A stretch of DNA of 62,677 bases, taken from the NCBI GenBank assembly GCA_903928895.1, contig CAIYSR010000155.1, positions 1 through 62,677 of the forward strand. The letters run 5' to 3'. A program made the position numbers and the translations under genes. The stretch is from an uncultured Rhodospirillales bacterium. Its GTDB lineage: Bacteria; Pseudomonadota; Alphaproteobacteria; Acetobacterales; Acetobacteraceae. This document shows positions 39,015 through 48,065 of the stretch, in pieces; the stretch's first letter is position 1; every line of letters begins with the position of its first letter. The notes below the pieces were generated by a model, which saw nothing but the letters and a program-made list of their open reading frames with translations, was not told the origin of the DNA and did no database searches.

Positions 39015-40691
39015 CTAGCCGCGGAAACTGTCATCGGCCGCCACCTCGATCAGCAGCGGGTGGTCCGAGGCGAGTCCCAGCTTCAACGCCTCGACAAACT
39101 TCGCGATCGTCGACACCGACACCGCCGGCACCCCCATCGAGGCCGCCAGCCCGGTGAAACTGATCGCTGGTTCGCTCAACTCCATCCCCACATACCGCCC
39201 CGTCTGCGCCGCCGAGCCGCGCGATGCCGCCGCCCGCTGCTTCAATATCCGGTACGAGCGATTGTTGATGATGACAAAGACCACCGGGACTTTCTCATGC
39301 GCCGCCGTCCATAGCGCCTGGATCGAATACATCGCGCTGCCATCGCCCACCAGCGCCACCACGCGGCGCTCCGGCAGCGCCAGCTGCACCCCGACCGCGG
39401 CCGGCAAGCCCCAGCCGATCCCGCCGCCGCGCATGCCGAACACGCTGCCGGCCGGCGCCCGTTTGAGGAACTGGAACAGCCCGGCGCCGGACGAAATCGT
39501 CTCGTCCACCACCACGGCTTCCGGCGGCAGATGTTTGCCGATCGCCTGCATCAACGCCAGCGCCGAGACCGGCGTCCAGTCCGCCTCCGCCGTGGCGCGC
39601 GCATCGAGGGCGGCGAAATCGGCCGTGATCGCCGCCTCCGTCGCCGCCCGCCTTGCATCGCGGGTGGCGGTGTCCAGGCCCGGCGCCATTGCGGCGACCA
39701 GGGCCGGCAAGGTCGTCTTCGGGTCCCCCAGCAGGGCGCACGCGGTCGGGAAATTCTTGCCGAGCTGCCAGGCATCGGTATCGAGATGCACGATCACCAT
39801 GCCGTCCGGAACCGGTGCCACCTCGGGCGGCAGGGACAGCGTGAACAGATCGGCCCCAGCCGAGAACAACAAATCATGCTGCGCGAGGATCTTCCGGATC
39901 GCCCCGCCCAGGCGCACGATCGGCCCGCGGAACAACGGATGTGTCGGCGGAAACGGCAGCGTTGAATTCTCGCCTTCGATATAGACCGGCGCCCCCAGTG
40001 CCTCAGCGAAGGCCACCAGCTCCGCCGCGCTCATCGACTGGTCCACCGCGTCGCCGGCGATGATCACCGGCCGCCGCGCCGCCGCCAGCAGCGCCCCGGC
40101 GCGCGCCACCTCGTCGGCATCGGCCACGCCGAGCGCCCGCACCCGGCTCGGCGCCCCGACCGCAACCTCCGCCTCGGCGTTCATCACATCAACCGGCAAG
40201 GACACGAACACCGGCCCCGTCGGCGGCGCCAGCGCGGTCTTCACCGCCCGGTGCAGCAACACCGGCAAATCCCGCACGGAGCGCGCCTCGACCGCGTATT
40301 TCACCAGATGCGCCGCCATCTCGGGCAATTCCGCATAGAGATTCGGCTCCGTGATGCCGAACCCCTGGGCCTGCTGCCCCGCCGTCACCAGGATCGGGGA
40401 GCCCGCCTTCTGCGCGTCGAACAGCATCCCCATGGCGTTCCCCAGCCCCGGCGCCACGTGCACATTGCACGCCGCGATGCCGCGCGACGCCCGCGCATAG
40501 CCATCCGCCATCGCCATCACCACCGCTTCCTGGAGGCCCAGGACGTAGCGGATGTCGTCCTCGCCGGCCAAGGCGTCCATCAGCGGCAGTTCCGTCGTTC
40601 CCGGATTGCCGAATAGGACCTTCACCCCCTCCTGCTTCAGCAGTTCCAGAAACAGCCGCTTTCCGCTCGTCCGCGCCATACCGGTCATCAT
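39015..40691 (-). CDS. Thiamine-diphosphate enzyme, benzoylformate decarboxylase-like
   Basis: This 558-residue TPP enzyme has the three-domain layout of acetolactate synthase/decarboxylases. Catalytic Glu55 (LGLQEAVVMA) activates TPP, and VGDGSAMYSIQ with IINN is the Mg-TPP motif. The N-terminus resembles benzoylformate decarboxylase (GNPGTTELP; VHVAPGLGNAMG with the equivalent of His70; VTAGQQ). However, the active-site Ser is Thr32 and no equivalent of the second catalytic His is evident, so the substrate may differ. AGGGAAG precedes the double ATG at 40691/40688. Confidence 0.8.
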   Translation of the reverse strand: MMTGMARTSGKRLFLELLKQEGVKVLFGNPGTTELPLMDALAGEDDIRYVLGLQEAVVMAMADGYARASRGIAACNVHVAPGLGNAMGMLFDAQKAGSPILVTAGQQAQGFGITEPNLYAELPEMAAHLVKYAVEARSVRDLPVLLHRAVKTALAPPTGPVFVSLPVDVMNAEAEVAVGAPSRVRALGVADADEVARAGALLAAARRPVIIAGDAVDQSMSAAELVAFAEALGAPVYIEGENSTLPFPPTHPLFRGPIVRLGGAIRKILAQHDLLFSAGADLFTLSLPPEVAPVPDGMVIVHLDTDAWQLGKNFPTACALLGDPKTTLPALVAAMAPGLDTATRDARRAATEAAITADFAALDARATAEADWTPVSALALMQAIGKHLPPEAVVVDETISSGAGLFQFLKRAPAGSVFGMRGGGIGWGLPAAVGVQLALPERRVVALVGDGSAMYSIQALWTAAHEKVPVVFVIINNRSYRILKQRAAASRGSAAQTGRYVGMELSEPAISFTGLAASMGVPAVSVSTIAKFVEALKLGLASDHPLLIEVAADDSFRG

Positions 40692-40794
40692 GCTTCCCTT
40701 CGTCCCCGTGCAACCATGATGGCGCCCAACTCCCCCCGTCAACCTGCGCCGCGCGCTCTCGCCATCGGCCGGGATTTCCCGCTATGACCGGCCG

Positions 40795-41295
40795 ATGATG
40801 CCCGAACCTCTCCGCACCGCCTTCGCTGCCCTCGCCCTCGCTCCCGTGCGGGTCGAACACCCGCCACTGCGCACCGTGCCCGACGCCCACGCGTTCTGGC
40901 ACGACCTGCCCGGCCTCGGCGTCAAGAACCTCTTCATCAAGGACGCCGGCAAGCAGTACTGGCTCGTCGTCCTGCCGGCCGACCGCTCCGTCGATACCAA
41001 AATTCTCGCCACCACCATCGGTGCCAAACGCATTTCCTTCGGCTCCGCCGAGGACCTGGTGCGCATCCTCGGGGTCGAGCCCGGCTCGGTCACGCCGCTC
41101 GCCATGATCAACGACACCGAGAAGCAGGTCCGCCTGGTGCTGCACGCCGGCATGCTTGAGGCGACGGCCGTTCTCGTGCACCCGCTCGTCAACACGGCCA
41201 CACTGATCATGCCGCCGGCCGATCTTCTGCGGTTTCTCGGGCATTGCGGGGTCCGGCCGGCGATTGTCGATCTCGGTCCGGCGTTCCGGGACTGA
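40795..41295 (+). CDS. YbaK/ProX-type aminoacyl-tRNA deacylase
   Basis: This 166-residue single-domain protein of the YbaK family hydrolyses mischarged tRNA, typically Ala-tRNA-Pro. The conserved lysines lie in GVKNLFIKDAGKQYWLVVLP (42-61), and GEP-like and GSVTPLAMIND segments (GVEPGSVTPLAMI) match ProX/PrdX proteins. Two ATG codons in a row (40795, 40798) can serve as start. It is divergent from the TPP enzyme and convergent with the pentapeptide-repeat gene. Confidence 0.9.
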   Translation: MMPEPLRTAFAALALAPVRVEHPPLRTVPDAHAFWHDLPGLGVKNLFIKDAGKQYWLVVLPADRSVDTKILATTIGAKRISFGSAEDLVRILGVEPGSVTPLAMINDTEKQVRLVLHAGMLEATAVLVHPLVNTATLIMPPADLLRFLGHCGVRPAIVDLGPAFRD

Positions 41296-41312
41296 TAGCG
41301 GGCGAGGCAAGC

Positions 41313-41354
41313 GGTTCTTTTTTGGAAAAAAGAACCAAAAAACTTTTGTCCGTC
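41313..41354 (+). repeat. Dispersed A/T hairpin element, copy 3
   Basis: GGTTCTTTTTT (41313-41323) and AAAAAAGAACC (41326-41336) are perfect complements around GG, followed by an A-run and CTTTTGTCCGTC. It lies between convergent stops of the deacylase and the pentapeptide-repeat genes. The final TC of the element is part of the latter's stop codon. Confidence 0.78.
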
Positions 41355-42099
41355 AGGGTTTTACCTCGATGCCGAGGCCGCCTGCGAGGTCGATGAGCTG
41401 GGCGGGGGAAACCGTCATGCCCGTCATCGTGCCGAGCAACCGGACATCGAGGCCGGCGAGGTCGGCGCCGCGCAGGTCGGCGCGATCCAGCCTGGCGTTG
41501 TTCAACGTGGCGAAACCGAGGTCGCAATCGCGCAAATCCGCCCCGCTCAGCACCGCCGCACGCAAATCCGCCTCGCGCAGCCGGCTCCCGGTGAGCACGC
41601 CACCGGGCAGCTCGATCCGTGCGAGGTCGGCCAGTTCGAGATTGCAGGCCTGGAAGGTCGCGCGCGTCACCACATTGCGGCGACCCAAGGCGCGGCTGAA
41701 ATCGGGGTTGACGAATTTCGCGCCGCGCAGGTTGCACTCGGCAAGGCTGACATCGAACAAGCCGCAGCGCTCGATCGCGGCGAAGGAGAGTTCGCAGCGG
41801 ATCAAAGCGGCGCGCGCCATGTCGCAGAAGGCGAAGCGCACCGCAGTCTCGGGCGTGCCGCCGAAGCGGCAACCCTCGAAGCGGGCGCCCTCCAGCATCG
41901 CATGAATGAAGCGGCAGGCGGTGAAGCGGCAATCGGTGAACCGGGCGGCCTCCAGCTTCGTGCCGGCGAAGGTGACGGTGTTGAACTCGCAGCCGATGAA
42001 GGACGCATCGTCGAGTGCGAGGTCGTCCCAGTTGGCGGCCGAGAGGTCGGCCCCGGTGAGGCCCTGCTCCGCCCGCGCCCTCAGTTCGGCGCGCTCCAT
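41353..42099 (-). CDS. Pentapeptide-repeat protein
   Basis: This 248-residue protein is built almost entirely of A(D/N)LxX-type repeats (e.g. ADLSAANWDDLALDDASF, ADLRAAVLSGADLRDCDL), which fold into a right-handed beta-helix. Cys is frequent at repeat corners. There is no signal peptide. Its start follows the hemY stop directly, so it is probably the last gene of the heme operon by position. Functions in this family range from DNA mimicry to unknown, and no specific role is claimed. Confidence 0.88.
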   Translation of the reverse strand: MERAELRARAEQGLTGADLSAANWDDLALDDASFIGCEFNTVTFAGTKLEAARFTDCRFTACRFIHAMLEGARFEGCRFGGTPETAVRFAFCDMARAALIRCELSFAAIERCGLFDVSLAECNLRGAKFVNPDFSRALGRRNVVTRATFQACNLELADLARIELPGGVLTGSRLREADLRAAVLSGADLRDCDLGFATLNNARLDRADLRGADLAGLDVRLLGTMTGMTVSPAQLIDLAGGLGIEVKP

Positions 42100-43371
42100 C
42101 TAGGCGGAGCCGAGCGCCAGCCGCTTGCGTCCGCCCCAGCGCAGCCCGGCGGCGGAGCGGCACTCCGGACATGCGGGGTGCCAGTGCGGATGGGCGGCGC
42201 CGCAGGAGTCGCATTGCCAGGCCGGATCGGGCTCGGCGGTGGCGGCGGCGTGGAGGGCATCGCGCTGGGCACGCTGGCCGGCCTCGGTGCTGCCGTGCTC
42301 GGCGGCTTCGAGATCGGCGACCAGCAGCCAGACCCGGCGCTGGTGCAGGCCGCCGGCGCGGGCGGCCTGGAGATGGCGGCGGGCCTCGCCGGTGAGCCCG
42401 GCATCGAGCGTCAGACGGGCGAGGAGGAGATGGGTCTCGGGGTGTTGGACGGCGCCGATGGTCAGCCTGGTGGCGGCGGCGATGCGGGCCAGCTTGTCCG
42501 CGGTGGTGGCGAGGGCGAGGTCGGCCAATGCCGGATGGGGGGAGTCGGCCCAGGCGTCGGCCAGCACCGAGAGTGCCTTGGCCTCGCGCCCGGCCTGGCG
42601 CAGGCGGGTGGCGTAGGCCAGGGCGGCGGGGGTGAAGCCGCGATCGTCCTTCCAGGCGCGGCGGGCGAGCGACAGGGCGCGATCGGGGTCGACGACGGCT
42701 TCGGCAGCGGCGGTGGCGAAGCCGAGGCGGGGCTGCGCGGTGGTGGCGAGTTTGGCCGCCTCCGACCAGTCGCCGATGCGCACCGCGAGCGCCATCCGCT
42801 CGTCGCGCAGCCAGCCGGCGCCGGGCCGGGTCGCGTCGGCGCGGCGTGCAAGGGCTGCGGCCTCGGTCCAATCCTCGCGCGCCATGGCCTGGCGGAACAG
42901 GCCGCGCAAGCCGAGGAAAGCGGCATCCGGGCGGGACTCCATGCGGTGGTAGAGCGCCGCCGCCTCGCCCTCGCGCCCGGCCATGCGGTTGGCCTCGGCG
43001 TCCAGCAGGAGGGTCTGCGCGGTGTCGCCGAGCAGGTCCCGTGCACGGCTGGCGGCGCCACGGGCGGCGGGAATGTCGGCGGCGGCCAGCGCCACGAGGG
43101 CCTGGGCAACGGCGGCATCGCCCCGCTCGCGGCGGCGGCGGGCCAGCCAGCGGCGGATGGCGGCGGGGATGTTCACCAGTGCGAGGCCAAAGCGGAGCAC
43201 CAGCAGCACCACCAGCAGCAGCACCACGGCGCCGAGCAAGGCCAATCCGGTACGGGTCTCGATGGTAAGGCCTGCCATCCGCAAGGTGACATCGCCCGGC
43301 ATCGCCGCGAGCCACCATGCCAACCCGACGACGACGGCGCCGCTCGCCAGCAGGAAGACCACGCGGCGCAT
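42100..43371 (-). CDS. HemY-type TPR membrane protein with C-terminal zinc ribbon
   Basis: Two N-terminal membrane helices (VVFLLASGAVVVGLAWWLA and ALLGAVVLLLVVLLVLRFGLA) are followed by a HemY N-domain and TPR helices to residue 370 of 423. The C-terminal 45 residues hold a CxxC...CxxC zinc ribbon (CDSCGAAHPHWHPACPEC). These proteins accompany hemC/hemD in many proteobacteria; their biochemical role in heme synthesis is unproven. The start overlaps the preceding stop by one base, indicating operon translation. Confidence 0.88.
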   Translation of the reverse strand: MRRVVFLLASGAVVVGLAWWLAAMPGDVTLRMAGLTIETRTGLALLGAVVLLLVVLLVLRFGLALVNIPAAIRRWLARRRRERGDAAVAQALVALAAADIPAARGAASRARDLLGDTAQTLLLDAEANRMAGREGEAAALYHRMESRPDAAFLGLRGLFRQAMAREDWTEAAALARRADATRPGAGWLRDERMALAVRIGDWSEAAKLATTAQPRLGFATAAAEAVVDPDRALSLARRAWKDDRGFTPAALAYATRLRQAGREAKALSVLADAWADSPHPALADLALATTADKLARIAAATRLTIGAVQHPETHLLLARLTLDAGLTGEARRHLQAARAGGLHQRRVWLLVADLEAAEHGSTEAGQRAQRDALHAAATAEPDPAWQCDSCGAAHPHWHPACPECRSAAGLRWGGRKRLALGSA

Positions 43372-44360
43372 CAGGGCCGCGCCATGCTGGCGAGCGCGGC
43401 CCGCGCCGCCAGCAGCGCCTGCGCGTCGGCCTTCCAGCTCGCGGCGGCCGTGGCGGCGGCAGGGTCCAATGCGTCGAGCGCGAGGAGGGTGCCGGCGAGG
43501 TCCCCGGCGTCGAGGCGATCCTGGGCCGCGGCCAGCACGACGGCGGAAGCGGCACCGACCAGCACCTCATTGCCGCGGCGGATGGTGACGAGGCCGGCGA
43601 GGCTTTGCGTCATGCGTTCGGTCCAGCTGGTTGCGCCGGCCGGCAGGCTGGCGGCGCGAGCGCGGCGGGCGACCTCGGGGAAAGCGGCGCGCAGCGTGGC
43701 CAAAGTGGGCGGGGCGGTGTTGGCGAAGCGGGTCAGGGCTAGGGGGGCGTTGGGCAGCGCGCCGAGCGGTTGCCCGGCGTCCAGAGCGAGGCTGGCGGCC
43801 TGGGTGCGGGCGACGCGCTCGGCGGCGGCGAGGCGGGCTTCGAGCGGGCCGAGATCGACCGGGGCGGCGATGGCGGGGGCTGCCGGGGCGGGCGGGCGGG
43901 ATTCGAGAGCGGCGAGGCGGGATTCGAGCGGTCCAAGGTCGGGTCCGCCGCTCCCGGACGGGCGTTGTTCGAGCGCGATCAGGCGGGTCTCGAAGCTGGC
44001 GAGGCGCTGGCGCAGGTCGCGGGTTTGGCCTTCGAGGCTGGCGATGCGGGCAGGATCGACCGGAATCTGGTCGTCATGGCGGGCGAGTTGCCAGACGTAG
44101 AAGAACCCGGCCGCGAGGCAAAGGAAGCCGATTGCGGTGAAGATCGGCAGTGCGCGGCGCGGCGAGTGGCTCGGCGCGAAGGGGGGCTTCGGCTCCACCG
44201 GCCTGGCTTCGGTGGAAGGAGCGGCCGGGCGCGGCATGCCCGGGGGCGGCAGCGCGGCCTTCGGGCTCGACGGCTTGACGGGCTCCGGCTTGGCGGGCTC
44301 CGGCTTTATGGGCTCCGGGATGGGACGTTCGGGTTGGGTCGAGGGGTCAGGGTCGGTCAT
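43371..44360 (-). CDS. Mitofilin-like (COG4223) membrane protein of the heme operon
   Basis: This 329-residue protein has a long Pro/Lys/Glu-rich N-terminal segment (e.g. PEPIKPEPAKPEPVKP), one membrane helix at about 70-90 (LPIFTAIGFLCLAAGFFYVW), a coiled-coil region (LEGQTRDLRQRLASFETRL) and a C-terminal mitofilin-type helical domain. Alphaproteobacterial relatives are considered ancestors of mitochondrial Mic60 and lie between hemD and hemY, exactly as here. The ATG at 44360 overlaps the hemD stop (ATGA). An open upstream extension was not used. Confidence 0.83.
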   Translation of the reverse strand: MTDPDPSTQPERPIPEPIKPEPAKPEPVKPSSPKAALPPPGMPRPAAPSTEARPVEPKPPFAPSHSPRRALPIFTAIGFLCLAAGFFYVWQLARHDDQIPVDPARIASLEGQTRDLRQRLASFETRLIALEQRPSGSGGPDLGPLESRLAALESRPPAPAAPAIAAPVDLGPLEARLAAAERVARTQAASLALDAGQPLGALPNAPLALTRFANTAPPTLATLRAAFPEVARRARAASLPAGATSWTERMTQSLAGLVTIRRGNEVLVGAASAVVLAAAQDRLDAGDLAGTLLALDALDPAAATAAASWKADAQALLAARAALASMARP

Positions 44361-45031
44361 GGGAGCAGCGCGAGCATCGCGTCCTGGTTCGGGTGGGATG
44401 CAACACGGATGCCCGCCCACGGCAAGGGGGCCAGTGCGGCGGCGGTTGCTCGAGAGATGGCGATGGCGACGGTCGAATCAACCGGGGCAGGGCTGGCCGC
44501 GAGCAGGCGAACGAAGACGCGGGCGGTTTGCGGCGAGAAGAACAGCGCGTGGCCGCCGCCGGTGCGCAGCATTGCGGCTGCGTGGGGCGGCAAGACGTCC
44601 GCCGCGGCGGTCGCATAGGTGACACGGCGGATGACCCGGAAGCCGACGCCGCGCAGCGCGGCGGCAAGGTTGAGCCCTTGGCCGGCGCCGCTCAGCAGCA
44701 GAAGCGGACCGGCGCCGGGATCGCAGCGGTCGGTCACCAGATGCGCAAGGGCGACCGCGTCGCGGCCGGCGCTGATGACGCGAGACAGGCCGAGCGCACG
44801 CGCGCGGGCGGCGGTGGCGTCACCGACGGCGAAGACGGGCAGGTCGGGAACGGCGGCCGAGAGGCTGTTGCCGCTCGTCACCAGGACCGCCTGGGCGTGG
44901 ACGGGCAGGCGCGGCGCGCGCGGCACGATACCGAGCAGAGGGGCGAGGACCGGCCGGTGGCCCCGTTCCGTCAGGCGCCGGGCGGTGTCGCTGGCCCCGG
45001 GTTCGGGGCGGGTGACGAGAACGTCAGGCAA
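44357..45031 (-). CDS. hemD: Uroporphyrinogen-III synthase
   Basis: HemD cyclises hydroxymethylbilane with ring-D inversion. The protein is divergent, as usual for this family, but VLVTRPEPGASDTARRLTERG at its start, AVLVTSGNSL and FFSPQTARVFVRL are recognisable, and its position between hemC and the mitofilin-like gene is diagnostic. A TTG start at 45031, overlapping the hemC stop, gives 224 residues that begin right at the conserved PDVLVTRPE. The frame is open further upstream inside hemC. Confidence 0.88.
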   Translation of the reverse strand: MPDVLVTRPEPGASDTARRLTERGHRPVLAPLLGIVPRAPRLPVHAQAVLVTSGNSLSAAVPDLPVFAVGDATAARARALGLSRVISAGRDAVALAHLVTDRCDPGAGPLLLLSGAGQGLNLAAALRGVGFRVIRRVTYATAAADVLPPHAAAMLRTGGGHALFFSPQTARVFVRLLAASPAPVDSTVAIAISRATAAALAPLPWAGIRVASHPNQDAMLALLP

Positions 45032-46052
45032 AAATGTCGCGCGGCCCGTCGTCCCGCAGTTCCTCGCCGAGCTCGGCGCCCATGCGCACGGCGTCGGCCG
45101 CCGCACCGCGGCGCTCGCGTTTGATCAGGAAGCTGCCATCGGCGCGGGCGACGAGCCCGATCAGATGCAAGGTTCCGTCGTCGAGCAGCCTTGCATAGCC
45201 GCCGATCGGGGTGCGGCAGGAGCCGTCGAGCGTGTCGAGCAAAGCGCGCTCGGCGGAGGCCACGGCCTTGGCCTCGGGGTCCTCGATGGCGGCGAGGAGT
45301 TCAAGCAGCTCGGTGTCGTCCTGGCGCACGGTGATGCCGACGATGCCCTGCCCGGCGGCGGGGACCATTATGGCGGGATCGAGCACGATATCGGCCTCGT
45401 CGCCGATGCCGAGACGGCGCAGCCCGGCATAGGCCAGCAGCGAGGCGCCAATCTCCCCGGCGCGCACACGGCCGAGGCGGGATTGGACGTTGCCGCGCAG
45501 CACCGTCATTTGCAGGTCCGGCCGGGCGTGAAGAAGTTGCGCCTGGCGACGGACCGAGCTGGTGCCGATCAGGGCGCCCTTGGGCAGCGCGGCATAGGGA
45601 TCGGCCGGGTCGGGGGCGGCGCAATCAGGCCCGAGGATCAGGGCGTCGCGGGCGTCCTCACGCTTGAGGGTGCAGGCCAGGACGATGCCGGGGGGGAGCT
45701 GGGTTTCCAGATCTTTGAGGCTGTGGACCGCGAAATCGATGCGGCGGTCGTCGAGCGCCTCGTGGATTTCCTTGGCGAAGAGGCCCTTGCCGCCGATATC
45801 GGCGAGGCGCGTGCCGGCGGCCTGGGTGGCGTCGCCGGTGGTACGGATCACGTGCTCCTCGAACACCTCCATGCTGCGCAGCACTGGGCAGAAGGTGGTG
45901 AGCAGGCCGAGGAAGTGCCGGGTCTGCCATAGCGCCAGCGGCGAGCCGCGGGTGCCGACGCGCAGCGGCAGGCTCCGCATATGCGGCTTCACGCCTTGGC
46001 CGGCTGAACGGGCGGGGGCGGCATGTCCGGGGGCGGGATGGGCTTTGTCCAT
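45024..46052 (-). CDS. hemC: Hydroxymethylbilane synthase (porphobilinogen deaminase)
   Basis: HemC polymerises four porphobilinogens on a dipyrromethane cofactor. The 342 residues contain VGTRGSPLALWQT, DIGGKGLFAKE, SLKDLETQLP, GTSSVRRQAQL and the cofactor-binding Cys279 in DGSCRTPIGGYA. AGGA precedes ATG 46052; ATG 45980 would give a conventional N-terminus, so the first 24 residues are uncertain. It is divergent from tsaD with a 58-base gap. Confidence 0.95.
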   Translation of the reverse strand: MDKAHPAPGHAAPARSAGQGVKPHMRSLPLRVGTRGSPLALWQTRHFLGLLTTFCPVLRSMEVFEEHVIRTTGDATQAAGTRLADIGGKGLFAKEIHEALDDRRIDFAVHSLKDLETQLPPGIVLACTLKREDARDALILGPDCAAPDPADPYAALPKGALIGTSSVRRQAQLLHARPDLQMTVLRGNVQSRLGRVRAGEIGASLLAYAGLRRLGIGDEADIVLDPAIMVPAAGQGIVGITVRQDDTELLELLAAIEDPEAKAVASAERALLDTLDGSCRTPIGGYARLLDDGTLHLIGLVARADGSFLIKRERRGAAADAVRMGAELGEELRDDGPRDIFA

Positions 46053-46110
46053 CGGAATGTCCTAGAACTCCGGCCGATCAAAGTGAAGATGGCGACCGAG
46101 GGATTTTGGC

Positions 46111-47154
46111 ATGCGCCCGGTGCTGGCAATCGAGACCTCCTGCGATGAGACCGCCGCCGCCGTGCTGGATGGCGACGGCGTCGTGCTGGCCGAGGCGGTG
46201 CTGAGCCAGCGCGACCATGCGGCCTTCGGCGGCGTGGTGCCGGAAATCGCCGCCCGCGCCCATCTCGCCCATCTGCCCGGCATGGTGGCCGAGGTGATGG
46301 CGCGCGCCGGGCTTGGGTTCGACGGGCTGGAGGCGGTGGCGGCGAGCAGCGGGCCGGGGCTGATCGGCGGGCTGATCGTCGGCTCCGGCTTTGCCAAGGG
46401 AGTCGCGATGGCGCGGGGAATCAGGTTCCTCGGCATCAACCATTTGGAGGCGCACGCACTGACCGCGCGGCTGACCCATGGGATCGCGTTTCCCTATCTG
46501 CTGCTGTTGGTCTCGGGCGGGCATTGCCAGTGCCTTGCGATCGAGGGGGTCGGGCAGTATCGGCGGCTCGGCGGCACGATCGACGATGCGGTGGGCGAGG
46601 CGTTCGACAAGGTGGGTAAATTGCTCGGCCTCGGCTGGCCCGGCGGCCCCGCGGTGGAGCGGCTGGCGGCGTCGGGCGATCCGGCGCGGTTTGCTTTGCC
46701 GCGACCTCTGCTGGGGCGGGCGGGGTGCGATTTCTCGTTCTCGGGGCTGAAGACGGCGGTGGCGCATCTGGTGGCCGCCTACCCCGCAGGGCCGCTGCCG
46801 GCGCAGGATGCGGCCGACATTGCGCGCGCCTTCCAAGATGCGGTGGCGGCCGTGATGGCCGATCGGGCGAGGCATGCGTTGGCCATGGTACCGGCGGCGC
46901 GGACGCTGGTAGTCGCCGGTGGGGTGGCAGCGAACACGGCGATCCGCCTGGCGCTGGAAAAGGTCGCGGGGGCAGCGGGCCTCGATTTCGTCGCGCCGCC
47001 GCTGCGGCTGTGCGGGGACAACGCGGTGATGGTGGCGTGGGCGGCGATCGAGCGGCTGCGGCTCGGCGTGTCGAATTCGCTCGATCAGGCGCCCCGGCCG
47101 CGCTGGCCGCTGGATGGGGCGGATATGCGGGTGCCGGCCGCTCCTACGGCTTGA
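46111..47154 (+). CDS. tsaD: tRNA N6-adenosine threonylcarbamoyltransferase
   Basis: TsaD transfers the threonylcarbamoyl group to A37 of ANN-decoding tRNAs. The 347 residues start with [17 protein letters not shown]. The metal-binding His111 and His115 lie in [13 protein letters not shown], and [20 protein letters not shown] and [12 protein letters not shown] complete the ASKHA fold. Divergence from hemC is a conserved alphaproteobacterial arrangement. Its 3' end overlaps the next convergent gene by 11 bases. Confidence 0.96.
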   Translation: MRPVLAIETSCDETAAAVLDGDGVVLAEAVLSQRDHAAFGGVVPEIAARAHLAHLPGMVAEVMARAGLGFDGLEAVAASSGPGLIGGLIVGSGFAKGVAMARGIRFLGINHLEAHALTARLTHGIAFPYLLLLVSGGHCQCLAIEGVGQYRRLGGTIDDAVGEAFDKVGKLLGLGWPGGPAVERLAASGDPARFALPRPLLGRAGCDFSFSGLKTAVAHLVAAYPAGPLPAQDAADIARAFQDAVAAVMADRARHALAMVPAARTLVVAGGVAANTAIRLALEKVAGAAGLDFVAPPLRLCGDNAVMVAWAAIERLRLGVSNSLDQAPRPRWPLDGADMRVPAAPTA

Positions 47155-47986
47155 CGAACTTCAGCACCATCTCGTCCTTGGGCTGCGGCGGGTCCGGCGT
47201 GTTCTTGTCGCGTGGGTCGTTCGGGTTGCGCAGGAAGCTGCCCTCGGCGGCGAGTTTGAAGCCGGCGGCCTGGACTTCGGCCTTGAGGAAGGCTTCCTCG
47301 ATGCGGTGCAGGGTCCCGGCCTCGCTGATGCCGGTGCCGGGACGTCCGGCGTGGTCGGCGATGACATACATCCCGCCCGGCTTCAGCGCGCGGAAGGTGG
47401 CGGCGTTCATCGCGGCGCGATCGACCCCCATGTGGCCGAGGTCATGGTAGTTGAACATCAGGGTGACGAGATCGATTTTCGCGTCGGCGATGTCGGGGGG
47501 GAACGGGTCGGCGAAGGGGCGGGAGACCGGGATGATGGTGGCGGCCTTGGCCCCGGCGGACTTGATTTTCTCGTTGCGGTCGGCCAGCGCCGCGGGCGAC
47601 GGGCGGAAGGGGCCGGGCGCGGGCGCGGCGGCGGGGAGGTTGGGGTTGCTGTTGCCCTCGGGTGCGGCGGGGGGCTTGGCGTCAGGGTTGCGGGGCTGGC
47701 TCTGGCCGTAGACCGTGCCGGTGGGGCCGACGGTGCGGGCGAGGAGCTCGGTGGTGTAGCCGCCGGCGGCGCTGAGGTCGAAGGCAACGATGCCCGGGCG
47801 GACGCCGATGAAGTTGAACATCGCTTCGGGCTTGCGGCGCAGATCGTTGGTGCGGTCGGCCTGGCTGCGATCCGGTGCGGCGACGATGGCCGCGACCTGG
47901 TCGGGCGCGAGGACGGGCGCGGGTTGCGCCGCCGCGGTGGCGGCGAAGGCGACGGCGGCGAGGGCCGCCAGAATTCCGGTGCGCAT
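47144..47986 (-). CDS. Exported class I SAM-methyltransferase-like protein
   Basis: This 280-residue protein has a signal peptide ([21 protein letters not shown]) and then a methyltransferase-like fold: [20 protein letters not shown] (degenerate motif I), [11 protein letters not shown] and [17 protein letters not shown] (post-motifs). A Pro/Ala-rich insert lies near 120-145. SAM is not expected in the periplasm, so its activity there is puzzling; the protein may bind another ligand. The start at 47986 follows from the signal peptide. It is probably monocistronic. Confidence 0.78.
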   Translation of the reverse strand: MRTGILAALAAVAFAATAAAQPAPVLAPDQVAAIVAAPDRSQADRTNDLRRKPEAMFNFIGVRPGIVAFDLSAAGGYTTELLARTVGPTGTVYGQSQPRNPDAKPPAAPEGNSNPNLPAAAPAPGPFRPSPAALADRNEKIKSAGAKAATIIPVSRPFADPFPPDIADAKIDLVTLMFNYHDLGHMGVDRAAMNAATFRALKPGGMYVIADHAGRPGTGISEAGTLHRIEEAFLKAEVQAAGFKLAAEGSFLRNPNDPRDKNTPDPPQPKDEMVLKFVKP

Positions 47987-48065
47987 GGTTCGCTGCTGTC
48001 CCTGTTCCGTTGGCGGGACGGAACACCATGGGCCGATGGTTGTCCAGTCTTTCAAGCGACCGTGG

